Positions 24,560-35,182 of a DNA stretch of 64,000 nt are shown here, in pieces. The notes beneath the pieces are model-generated. The model saw only the letters and a program-made list of their open reading frames with translations. It was not told the DNA's origin and ran no database searches. The stretch is taken from contig OX485806.1 in assembly GCA_950295325.1 (NCBI GenBank), forward strand, positions 43,278,001 to 43,342,000, in the 5' to 3' direction. Numbering within the stretch: the stretch's first letter is position 1; each line of letters opens with the position of its first letter. The position numbers and the translations under genes are program-made. The stretch is from Polytrichum commune. Taxonomy: Eukaryota > Streptophyta > Polytrichopsida > Polytrichales > Polytrichaceae.

Positions 24560-26215
24560 ACATTCATGCACACACATTCTCATTCTCATTCCATATATAC
24601 ACGCTCACACATAGATACTCACATACACACAAACCACACACACATACACATATTATCACTCACACTCACACGTAACTAAACATGCACATACATACATATT
24701 CACACACACTATCACTCACATTCACATATACTCTCTCATACATACACACATACATATTATCACTCACACTCACATCCACACTTATCTAAACATGCACATA
24801 CATACATATCACACACACATTAACATTCATATTCACATACAATCTCATACATATACACATATTATTACTCACACTCACATTCACAATCTTACACACTTAT
24901 ACTCTCATACTCACACATATATAAATATGCACACACACTTTCATTCACACTCTTTCTCACACACACACACACACACACCTTTGTCAATGGATTTGGTGAA
25001 GATATTGGGTTATACACTCCAAGTTCCTAACTTTTGTATAATTTCTTATACCCACATTAACACTCTTATTCTTACACTCACACATATATTCTCACTCACA
25101 TACACATTCTTACTTATATTCATATACATATTCTCATTCACACTCTCTCACATACACACACATTTTCAACACACACACACACATTTTCACACACACACAT
25201 ACATTTTCACACACACTCTTATATTCATATACATATTCTCTCTCACATACACACACATTTTCAACACACATATACATGATCTCATTCACACTCTCTCACA
25301 TACACATACATTTCCAACACACATATACATGATCTCATTCACACTCTCTCACATACACACACATTTTCAAAACACACACATTTTCAACACACATACACAC
25401 ACACACATTTTCACACACACACTCTTATACACTTATACATATTCTCATTCACACTCTCTCACATATACACACATTTTCAACACACACACACACACACATT
25501 TTCACATACACACACACACATCTTTGTCAATAGTTTGGGTAAAGACATTGGGTCACACACACACACACACACATTTTCATTTATACAAATATACATACAT
25601 AACTTTGTCAATGCATTTGGTGAAGACATTAGGTTACACATTCCAAACCCTAACACTCTTATCATTATACACAAACACACACACACACACTCACACACAC
25701 ATTTTCATTCACACAAATATATAAACATACCTTTGTCATTGGATATAGTGAAGACATGGGGTTGCATACTCCAAGTTCCTCGCTTTTGATTTATCTCTTA
25801 TATCCACACTAGCACTCTACTACTCATACACATATTCTCATTTATTCCCTCACACATTTATGGTAAACCCTAATATTGCAAATATTGGCTTCCACACTCT
25901 AAGTTCCTCACTTTTGGCTTGTCTCTCATATCCACACTTACACTTCCATTCTCACACTCACAATTACACTCTCACTCCTACCCACATACACATTCTTACT
26001 CACATTCTTACACTAACACACACATTGTCACATATTCTCATTCACACTCTCACACTCTCATATTCACACACATACATTGTCATTCACACTCTCAAACACA
26101 TTCTCATTCATACTTTCACATACTCCCTCACACTCACTCACACTCACACTCATACACACTAACACTCACACACACATCCTCACTCTCACACTCTCACACT
26201 TATATAAAACCCTAA
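24560..26215 (+). repeat. (CA)n / CACTCT-rich microsatellite with embedded exon-like duplicates
   Basis: About 1.6 kb of CA, CACTCT and CATACA repeats, probably within a long intron of the methyltransferase gene. Five short non-repetitive islands (near 24979-25045, 25531-25570, 25602-25665, 25731-25795 and 25880-25930) interrupt it. On the minus strand each resembles the 3' end of the exon at 27448-27759, including, in most, an AAAG|GTRTGT donor-like junction. Open frames rich in His and Thr across the tract come from the repeat and are not genes. Confidence 0.85.
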
Positions 26216-26217
26216 AA

Positions 26218-27090
26218 CTATTGATATATTGTATGAACACAAATTTGTGAATACTTTAGATTTTTTTGCAATTTTCGGAGGGCAAGGGAGATCATTTGTC
26301 CTTTTGAAAGGGGCATCTCGAATCCGAGATGCCACATTAAAAAAAAAAAAACATCTACCTCCCATAAACGTTTACAAACAATTCGAAGAAATTTCAAAAA
26401 AATCCAAAAAAACCACACAATCCAAAACTATTGATATATTGTATGAACACAATTTTTGGAATTTTTTGCAGTTTTTTGCGATTTTTTTGGAATTTTTGGA
26501 CATTAGTTATGAAACTTTCTGGGAAGGGGGATCAATATTTTTTTCTAAAGTGGCATCTCGGATCCGAGATGCCACTTTCAAAATGATAATCGATCCCCCT
26601 TACCCATAAGGTTTCATAATCAATTTTTAAAAATACATAATTATTAAGCTAATGTGGGAGGACAATGTCTGAATTTTGTGAAATTGTTTTGAACAAACTA
26701 TGAAACTTTCCAGGCAAGGGAGATAATTTGTCCTTTTGAAAGGGGCATCTCGGATCCGAGATGCCACATTAAAAAAAATAAAACATCTACCTCCCATAAA
26801 CGTTTACAAACAATTCGAAGAAATTTCAAAAAAATCCAAAAAAAATCCAAAAATATTACACAATCCAAAAATATTGATATATTGTATGAATACAATTTTT
26901 GGAATTTTTTGCGAATTTTTGCGAATTTTTTGGAATTTTCGGGCATTAGTTATTAAACTTTCTGGGAAGGGGGATCAACATATTTTTTAAAGTGGCATCT
27001 CGGATCTGAGATGCCACTTTCAAAATGATAATCGATCCCCCTTACCCATAATATTTTATAACCAATCTCAAAAAATCCATAATTATTGAG
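26218..27090 (+). repeat. Tandem duplication carrying four GATC palindromes
   Basis: Two ~450-bp units (26218-26640 and 26690-27090) share ATTGATATATTGTATGAA, CAATTCGAAGAAATTTC and other blocks. Each unit contains two palindromes centred on CGGATCCG: 26312-26333 (one mismatch), 26547-26578 (perfect, 32 bp), 26744-26765 (perfect, 22 bp) and 26989-27020 (one mismatch). The core is GGCATCTCGGATCCGAGATG plus CC. The 10-bp centre TCGGATCCGA is shared with the unrelated array in Element B. Each site contains GATC within GGATCC. Confidence 0.92.
26547..26578. promoter_or_regulatory. Perfect 32-bp palindrome with GGATCC centre
   Basis: The sequence reads identically on both strands from AAAGTGGC to GCCACTTT with CTCGGATCCGAG in the middle. 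It is the longest of the four palindromes in Element A. A role as binding or modification site for the element's ParB-methyltransferase is my inference; transcription-terminator or origin roles are alternatives. Confidence 0.7.
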
Positions 27091-27447
27091 CTTATGTAGG
27101 AGGACAAATTTCTGGGGTGCCACTTAGAAATTAAACATCCATTCCCTTGATATAAATGTTTACAGAGAATTCAAGAGAATTTAGAGAAAATTTGAAATAT
27201 TCAATAATATGTGTCATTAACATACACTTGACGCAAGATCTCAAAAAATGGACATGGAGATTCATACACATTCACATTTGAAACTTCTAAAATATGCATA
27301 CACATGCTGAAAGGTTGTATGAATGTGAGTGTGTGTGTGTGTGTGTGTGTGAAAAAATTATTGTTGAATCTAACTTCTATCACACATGCGCACACATGTA
27401 CACACATACGCACACAATCTTTCCAACATAGACAAACATAAACATAC

Positions 27448-27759
27448 CTTGGTCACTGGATTTGGTTGATACATTGTGTCGTTCATTCCAAGTTCTTCGT
27501 TTTTGGCTCCTCTTTCATCGCTCGTCTCCTCTTCGGATTGAGTTTGCGATTCGGTGTTTTGGACTTGTGCTTCAAGCTCCTGGCTTGTTGCCTCTACTAT
27601 ATTCTCCTTGGTTCTCCTTCCTCTCCTGCCTCCCTTCCCCCGGCCTCTTCCTCGCACCATCGCGCATAGCCTTTGTTGTTCTCCCTCCGCCCAATGTCCA
27701 GGGCTTGCAATTCTCTGTTCGCATCTACTGGCTTGTGGTTGCTGGCTCGTAGCTTGCAT
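27448..27759 (-). CDS. Candidate upstream exon of the Element A methyltransferase gene
   Basis: Minus-strand open segment whose translation has an Arg/Gly-rich basic patch (GRGRGKGGRRGRR) followed by a Gln/Glu-rich acidic part. It ends at NPVTK followed by GTATGT, a good splice donor at 27447. It lies between the first candidate exon and the first certain exon, on the right strand. No acceptor could be fixed, and no counterpart in Element B was recognised. Degenerate copies of its 3' end are scattered in the microsatellite downstream. Function unknown; it could be a disordered nucleic-acid-binding segment. Confidence 0.45.
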
Positions 27760-27917
27760 CTAGATGTTGCAACCTACGGAGGCTCCCTCTTTTCCCTCCA
27801 ACCTTCTACCTCCAACATTTGTCCTTCGAACTCGCTTCTGGTTAGGGTTTACATGGGCATTAGAGTGTAGGGTCAATTAGGTGCGTTAGTTGTGCTAGCT
27901 GGGGTTTCTATTTTAAT

Positions 27918-28150
27918 ACCGGGGGTATTGGCGACACCGCCAATAACCCTTGGGCTTTCATACGTGTTTCCATTTTAATACCCGGGTGGTATTGGCGGCA
28001 CTGGCAATACCCCCGGGGGCCTTCATACGTGTCTCCCCTATCATACACGGGGGGGAATTGGCGGTGCCGCCAATACCCTCGGGGCCCTCCTATGTATTTT
28101 CACTCTCATACCTGAGAGGGTATTGGCAACGCCTCCAATATCCCTTGGGT
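27918..28150 (+). repeat. GC-rich tandem array of palindromes (GGTATTGGCGGTGCCGCCAATACC type)
   Basis: Four units of 65-70 bp. Each contains an inverted repeat of the form GTATTGGCGG-YRC-CGCCAATAC, best at 28049-28075, followed by CCYNGGGCCTTCATACGTGT. GC content is far above the surroundings. It lies between the two candidate 5' exons of the methyltransferase gene. This palindrome family is separate from the GGATCC palindromes 1 kb to the left. Confidence 0.8.
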
Positions 28151-28555
28151 CTTCATATACCTTTGATAAATGAATATAAGTGTGAGGAAAATGCTTTTAG
28201 ACATCCACCTGTGGATGCGAGTAATCCAAACATACTGATGTTTCGGTTTGCACTAACCGGGGTTCGAATCCGGTTGGTTGCATTGACTGGTACTATCCCC
28301 TAATGAGCTAGTGGTTAGGCAGGAAAATTCCTAGGTTGGATACATAGAAGGTTTTCCTATGCAAGTGTGCGTAGATCCTTCTTATTGACTTTTTAATAAA
28401 ATTATCTACTTTCAACAAAGTAATGTGCTTGCTCAACCATCTGGCTGACTATTGCTCTCATCAAAATGCAATTCCAATAGCATTTGTGTTATGTCAAATA
28501 TGTGTTATTTTCTATGAGATGCTCAAAAGATAATAAATATAAGGGCAATACTTAC

Positions 28556-28867
28556 GCAATAAATTTCGTGTTCATCTTCATCTTCTTCATTTTCGTGCGG
28601 GAAATTGTTATCATCTTCTTCATACATCTTGATGTGCCCATTTTCTTCATCTTCGTCATCATCGTGGACTTCAATCTTATCCACAGTATTGTCGTATGCA
28701 TCCCGATCAACCTTTTCTCTTGCGTCTTCACTTTCTTCGTCCAAATCGTTCAAATCTATACTCTTTTGTGTTTCTGCTAAATCATCTATATATTTCTGCA
28801 CTACAACGTTAGATTTTCTCCTCATACTGCTTGCTCGTTCTCGAACTCTCTTTGTTGTAAAGTACAA
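28556..28867 (-). CDS. Candidate first coding exon of the Element A methyltransferase gene
   Basis: Minus-strand open segment: basic N-terminal part (TTKRVRERASSMRRKSN) followed by a long acidic Asp/Glu-rich part ending HEIYC, then GTAAGT, a consensus donor at 28555. A stop lies just upstream at the left edge, so the exon start or acceptor is unresolved. The basic segment loosely resembles the candidate exons at 41651-41839 and 42477-42776 in Element B. If it belongs to the gene, the intron(s) to 24499 carry all the palindromes and microsatellite. Confidence 0.45.
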
Positions 28868-29305
28868 TCATTTTCGTCTCTTCCTTCTTCCACTCAATTG
28901 TGTACTAGTCTCATGTTGATCTACCTCTTGCATCTGTGATAATAAATGCTAAACACTATAAACTCACTTTCTAAAACACTCATACGAAGTTTGGTGCATA
29001 CTCCTACATATATATATTGAATCTTATTAACGCGTGGTTCTATTCTATTGATTAGAATATTTATTTTGAAATATATTGACACCGTATATTTTCCTTGTTA
29101 TTTTTTTTCGACGCGGAAACTCGCTTATTGTAATTTATTTTATCATTTGAATGTGATCGCCTTCATTGTTATTAGATATTAGGGTTTCTTCATTTTTTTA
29201 TTATTCTCATTTAGGGTTTTTTGCGAAGGCCCAACATTGCCAATACAAATAGTCTTTCATTTGCACATTCCAATGTTTCTCATTCTCCAATACCCTTACT
29301 TCAAA
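28868..29305. promoter_or_regulatory. Putative divergent promoter interval of Element A
   Basis: About 440 bp of AT-rich DNA between the leftward methyltransferase-side exon and the rightward transposase start. It includes ATATATATATTGAATC near 29009 and long T runs at 29091 and 29193. No coding frame is supported. The head-to-head layout suggests both genes start here; exact promoter elements cannot be assigned. Confidence 0.4.
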
Positions 29306-32300
29306 ATGGCTACCATTAAAGCATCTGGATCATTTGTGCCCTTCACTTTGCCTCTTGAGGATGATCATCATGTGAAGGTCTCAGAAGAGTTGCTTAGTTT
29401 GAGGTTCAATCTCCGGATAGGATTTATGTACGTGGAGCAAGAGATGTATTCCATGAACGACGATATCTTGGAGACAATTGTGATTCCGAAAAACATGTGT
29501 CAAGATGGATACTTTTGGATTTTAGGTCCAGGATCATTTAGAATTATAGGGCTTACTGAGTCTCAGATGCAAACATCCACTGTTTTCTTGACAAATGAGT
29601 CTGGCGCATCTACTGTCAATGTACCTAGTATGGCTACTGTCAAGATAGAACCAAGTGACGATGATGTTCTTGTGTTGTTGGATTCAGCTGAAGAGGTTTG
29701 TCCTGTTGTTGATCTTTCTGATACATCACATTTTTCTTATAAGACTAAGCCTTCCAATCCGGTTCTGGTCTCTGTGGATGTTGATAGAACCCTTCACAAT
29801 TCGTCGTACATGAAATTGATTCGCCATGGTGTTTCGTCTCAACGTCCACCTCTTCATCCTTCTTCATCTTCTTCAGGTTTTAATATTGTCGATGCATTAA
29901 AAATGACAAAGTCTAGGAGAAGATCTAAATCCGATCTTACTGCAATTGATTTTGACACTATAGATGTACGTGATGTCAAGTACTTGCCACCATCTTTTGA
30001 TGGTGATGTTATCTTTATTTTGCCTCCAATAGCTGTGGATGTTTCTAGTACATATGGGCGTTCCATGGATGGCATGGATAAGATGTGCGACGGACATCCT
30101 TGGTGCATAACCAAAACAACAAATATCCAAAACGGTTTTGGACTTTCTTTCAGACGTTCTTTATGTGCCGGTCATTTACAGTGCACAAATACATACTGTG
30201 ATTATTTGGATAGCAATGGAGGTGTTCACAACTACACCGAATGGATTGGATCGACTCCTATCCCATTTTCTGTGGGAGATGTTGCCCCAGTAAAATCAAG
30301 ATTGGAATGTAAGGTATGTCGTTCAACACCAGCGTGTATTGCGTTGTGTCATGCTCGCATACTATATGTTCACTCCACATCCCCAGGATTGTCAAGAGCT
30401 TGTATACATCTAGGTGTTCATGAACACCCTGTATCAAATGGTACATGTCGTGAATCACTTGACAAGGCTTACCAATGCGTTGCCAATGAAGTTTTGAAAA
30501 CACCCACTGCCAAAAACTCTGCAATAGTTATGGTAGCGAGCAAAAAATTCCTAGCAGACTACCTCCTAAAATCTCCATCAAATGGTGAAGGACATCACCT
30601 AGCAGGTTCGTCATTAGAGGTCGTCATGGATAAATTTAGTACTCTTACCTCTCCAAATTGTCGTAACTTTGTATCGGGCTCAAAGCGCTTTGTTCGTAGT
30701 GGAATGGGCACAATGGATAGTATCATGGCACTCAAAGATCATTCAGGCTTCAAGTACGTCCATGATAGTAGATTCCCGGGACAATCCAAAGATAAAGTAT
30801 TTGTCTTCAAAATGTCAGTAGATCTTCCGGGAAGTGGTGTGGATCTTGTGAAACGTATGCAGGTGGGAGGAGATATGGAGAATTCATGGATAATGTTTGA
30901 TCACGTCAAACGTCTGAAGGGCTGGACCACCCTTGCGTGTCATGTGTATGATAGCAAGTACTGTAAGGTGTTGACCATTGCGTGTTGTGACATGCAATCT
31001 GAAGATGGCGTAGCTCAAACGCTCTTTTGGGAAAACTTGAACTCCGTCATGTCGGACAATGGAGTGTCAAAAGTAAATTTCAAAGGTTTCATGGCAGATA
31101 GCGCTCAGGCTAATTGGAATGCGGTCAGAAAGATTTATGGTGTAGGTGACCCAAATTTGCCAATGGTGGGTCGTGAGCGTACTTGTCTTTTTCATTGGTC
31201 ACAAAGTTTGGATAACGTGACGCAGAAATATATCAAGACATCTTTGCAGTTTCAGCACAAACAACTATGCAAGGATTATAAAGACGCGAAAACAATTGAT
31301 GAAGCTGAAACTAAATATCATGTCATTCGTTCCTGGTGGTTGTCATCCGGAGCTGCCACAGAAGAAGGCATTCTCGGCTTGTCTGAGTGGTTGGGGTTTT
31401 GGCACTTTCGTTATAGGCAATGGGGTGGTCACATGATTCTTGTAAGTGCTTCATTACTATGTATTTCAGATGTTATTTTATTTTTTAGAAATCCATAATA
31501 TATATTTACATATACCATCTATTCTAATTTGTGTAATATTTTTGCAGGATATGACAATGGATGAACGTGCAGAAATGCCAACGTGTAATCTTGCAGAAAC
31601 AGTGCACAACAAATGGCTCCAGCAGTCTGGAAACAAGATGACTTGTCTGTCTGAAGCAACAGTGGACAATTTGATCCGTGCATTCATGCAGATTGCAAAT
31701 TATAGATCATGGTTGAGAGGTGGTTCTACTGGTAAAGGGCCTGATTCTGCGTCCTTGAAATTGAAAGCTGCTGCCAGGTGAGGAGATCCGAAACTATTGG
31801 CAGATGCCATGAAGTCCTATCCAGGGTTGCAAGATCTCAATACTAGGGATTGTGCTTTGGAGGGGTCTGAGTTGTTTGGATCCACCAAACAAAAGCTTGA
31901 TCTGCCACCGGGTGCAGATTGTGACTCACACCGACCCGATAAAGTGAACTACTCCATTCCTCGCCCTAACACTAGGGTTAGAAGGGCAATCATAGAGGAA
32001 TCTTTGGTTTCTACAGAGCATGGTGTGGCACATACCACATCAGTGTTAGAGACTGATTGTTCTTCTTCCCATTGGCATATTGCACGATTGCCAGCCAACT
32101 CTGCCAAAAGATGTTGGGCAATGCAAGCCAATACAAGGACTTTGTGCAATGCCAAAGTCGGAACTGGCAAACATGGCACACCAGCTCCCACGTACAAAGG
32201 ATTGAAGAAGGAATACCGCTCCACCAACAATGTGGAGTACGAGTTTTGGTTTTGCCCTGATGACATCAAACGTTGTGTAAGTGGGAACAAGAAGAAGTAT

Positions 32301-32915
32301 GTGTTAGATTGGCCTGTAGTTCCCAGCATATGGTCTGTGAAGATAGGTACCAATCTCTCAAGGCAAGAAGTATTGGCACTCAAAGATGTTGGGTTCCAAT
32401 TGCAGCAGAGGGAGGCTCTCTCTCCTCACCGTAGGCTTTCAACAATTGCGATGCTCCCAATCCCTCGGATGGATTTTCATGTGCCACTAAATCCAGATGC
32501 CCACCCAACTTCCAGGTTTGGCAAGTCAGTGCGCCGCAATCTAGCAGCACCAACAGTAGATCATAAAAACAAATGGGAGAGCGCCGGGCTTATGGACGGA
32601 TATTATGTGGTTGGAATAACTGCCATCCCATATCCAGGATTTGGAGTGCTAATCAACATCGTCTCCAAGGAGGACATCACATATTGTGTCACAATTGGCG
32701 ACATGCCGCATTGCACATGCCCTGACTTCACCAAAATGTCATCTCAGTCCTTGGGAAAGAAAGGGAAATAGGTGTATTGCAAACATCTTTATTACATGTT
32801 TAGATTTTTGTGCAAAGTGGATTATGATAGTGACAAGTTCATTCATGCTCCAACGTACTCCTACAACGAGGTGATGCGATTGCTTGAACTTGCAGGTGTT
32901 GTAGAACGTGAGTAA
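29306..32915 (+). pseudogene. Element A MULE-type transposase with SWIM zinc finger
   Basis: Two exons, 29306-31441 and 31548-32915 (intron GTAAGT...TTTTGCAG, 106 bp). Together they give 1167 codons if two stops are read through. The ATG at 29306 is chosen because alignment to the Element B protein begins there and its context is AAAATGG. Order: a conserved N-terminal domain; a WRKY-GCM1-like Cys/His region (CAGHLQCTNTYC, CKVC, ending HLGVHEHP near residues 287-375); the DDE transposase core with FMADSAQANWNAV (near 595) and the RERTCLFHW and FWHFRYRQWGG blocks; and in exon 2 a SWIM finger, CTCP...YCKHLYY (near 1100). Stops TGA (31779-31781) and TAG (32769-32771) replace codons that are sense in Element B, both explicable by C-to-T changes. 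It would cut and join the element's ends if intact. Confidence 0.9.
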
Positions 32916-33145
32916 TATTTCAAGTGTTGTATTTAACTGCATGTTTGAGAGTTTGAATAAGTGACATGTATTAGTGTGGATTTCTATAATAAAAACCAGC
33001 AATGGACTAAGTATCCATGGTAATAAGTTGCCTTCATTCTTCTTCAATCAGAATGCGAGTACTTTATATTCCAAAAATATTAGTGCCAATTTTAGAAAAA
33101 TATTACCTAAAACCGTGCTCAATTACTAAATTTGGTATCATTGCT

Positions 33146-33226
33146 TACATGTTACTGCTCATTGCTCATGTGTTACCGCTCACCGCTCACTGCTCACGGC
33201 TCATTGCTCATGTGTTAGCTTCCCTC
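33146..33226 (-). repeat. Element A right terminal inverted repeat with 7-bp array
   Basis: On the plus strand this reads ACTGCTC ATTGCTC ATGTGTTACCGCTCACCGCTC and so on, the inverse of the left-end heptamers. It ends in TTAGCTTCCCTC, followed directly by the target duplication CATGTCCCCA (33227-33236). Confidence 0.85.
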
Positions 33227-33236
33227 CATGTCCCCA

Positions 33237-34485
33237 CAATGGACACGTGATGTCCATGGGTTGAAGGGGTTACTTCCAATCAACACCCATCCCATAGGCA
33301 TATATGGACCTCATTTATGGTGGGTCCTTAGAAAAATAGTTGCCACTCAGTGACCCAGGTGAAATGGAGAGCTCACATTGTAGATTTGCAATTAGGAATT
33401 ATATTCTATTGCACCACATCTTACATACATACATACATTTTGCATTCCACATGTGACGCCATCGCAGTCGGTTTTATTTATTAAAAAATGGGATATCATT
33501 CTAAAACACAACTGGAACTTTGTATAATGTAAAGACCAATTTCAAAGGTATGTAATATAATAGGATAATGTTGCAACAACATAAGTATAAGGTTTATTTT
33601 AAATAAAATCACTAGGTGGTAGGATTTTTTCTAAAAATGCTACCATATTAGATCAATTTAATTTGAGGATGATTTTTTTTTTGGCTTAAGGTCAATGATG
33701 GTAGATGAAGGCAACACACCCTTGAAGGCAAACGTGTTGGAGTAATGTCATACCAAATATCATGCTAGGCCAAAACAATGGCCAACAGATCCCATAAGCA
33801 TGGCAATCGATATTGAATATTCTAATAATCCCATTTTTATTATTATTTGTGGTCATGAGTCATCAACATCCTACCACTCCACCCTCCAACCCAGTACACC
33901 TCGACAATGCCGGCTTAATGTTAAAAGTCAACCAGTTGCCACGCAATATAAAAACCACATGACACCACCACATGAACCCATTTGGTTTGTCCATTGTCTC
34001 CACTAATTGATGTGGATATTGTAATCTCCCAATTAAGTATACACTTGCTCAAATACGCATCCCAATTAAGTGCGCAATTTTTTTGGACAAAAATCACCGT
34101 TCACATTTTATTGTTTGAACATGTCACACTAGAAAACGATATGAGTAACCTACACACCTACCGATTAAGTGCACGTCAACGGCTTTAGTTTAAAGTTTGT
34201 ATTTAAAATAGAGATAATAGTATGACATTGGAGGTTCCAACACCACCACTAGTGATTGCTGACAATGAGATTGAGGTGTTGAGGCGTTGATTTCCGTTGA
34301 GGATTGAGTTGGTAAAGTGCAAGTTGGACTATGAATGAGAATTGGAGTTGGTTCCCATGGAACATACAAACAAGGTTCACATGTTGAAGGTCCAAATTGA
34401 AGAATTGACTAATTTTGCGAGGGTCAACAGTGAGCAACAGCCTATAAGGAAGGCTGTAATTGACAGTAGGTTGAAATGATGGAAG
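33237..34485. other. Spacer between Element A and the R1 repeats
   Basis: AT-rich DNA with short frames only. No motif or repeat boundary could be supported. Confidence 0.45.
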
Positions 34486-35176
34486 GGGGGCAATGCCGCA
34501 ACCCTTGCTAAGTCTTTTTACCTCTCTTGACCAATTCTAAATTCTAGCAAGGGTCACAAGTGCTAATCCTTCGCATTCCACCCATGCAAATGATTAGCTC
34601 CCAATACCTTGGATTTCCAAGCCATAGGTGGGTGACCAACCAACTTACCCTTGTATTTGGGACTCTCCCCTTAATAGGTAGTCAATGATTAGATGTGGAC
34701 TTCCATGGCTGGAAGTCCAATCTTTAGTTGATCATTGCATTGTCGGAGCAACACTATAACAATCCAAATCATATTAAGTAACTATGCCCCTACGTTGGGC
34801 CAACGCCCATGGAGGCTATGCCGTTCAACCTCGGTGGGCTTGGCCGGCCACGCCGCCTCACCCATATAAGCTTTAAGGACTTTGGGTTGGGTCCTTACCC
34901 CACCTTAAAGTTCATTTTGTCCCTATCCTAAAAGTTGGGCCAAGTAGACATTTTCCCTTAGCCGCTGGAGGTGCAATCCCCTTGGTGCTTTAGACCTCCA
35001 TAACCTCTTTGTTTGGTCTTTGAATCTAACAAACAACCACTCCATCATCATGTACGCTTCACATAGATACTGATGAACTCCTCACTTGCCCCATTCTAGC
35101 AATTATTGAAGAAGTTATGGTTGTTTCAACCTCAGGAATCCCAAATGCCACTTTCTTGTCATTATTCTCTGAGGGC
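34486..35176 (+). repeat. R1 LTR-like repeat, partial copy
   Basis: Begins near TGCCGCAACCCTTGCTAAG and follows the R1 block order: ATGCAAATGATTAGCTCCC, TGGACTTCCATGGCTGGAAG inverted repeat, GGCCAACGCCCATGGAGG, CATTTTCCCTTAGCCGCTGG, and ACGCTTCACATAGAT. It is truncated before the GGCGCTGTCC hairpin. A second copy follows immediately in the same orientation. Confidence 0.75.
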
Positions 35177-35182
35177 ACTATC

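Larger units (their letters stand above)
18792..33226. mobile_element. Element A: two-gene Mutator-like transposon with ParB-methyltransferase
   Basis: A 14,435-bp element bounded by perfect 10-bp direct repeats CATGTCCCCA at 18782-18791 and 33227-33236. The left end begins GGGGAGTGCTATCATGTGAG and the right end, reverse complemented, begins GAGGGAAGCTAACACATGAG; both continue as arrays of 7-bp GAGCGGT-type units. A 10-bp duplication, G-starting ends and a MULE-type transposase place it in the Mutator superfamily. Inside, a methyltransferase gene reads left (19296-24499, possibly with 5' exons to 28867) and a transposase gene reads right (29306-32915). CA microsatellite and three kinds of palindromic or tandem repeat lie between the conserved parts. 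Both genes are damaged. The same plan recurs in Element B. Confidence 0.93.

Noticed and set aside
24792-26162. His/Thr/Ser-rich long open frames
   Set aside because: Artefact of the CA and CACTCT microsatellite.
28255-28320. tRNA-like sequence with GGTTCGAATCC box B
   Set aside because: A good box B-like stretch exists, but the A-box-like GCTAGTGGTTAGGC follows instead of preceding it, and no cloverleaf with a proper T-stem folds. At most a decayed SINE or tRNA-derived fragment.
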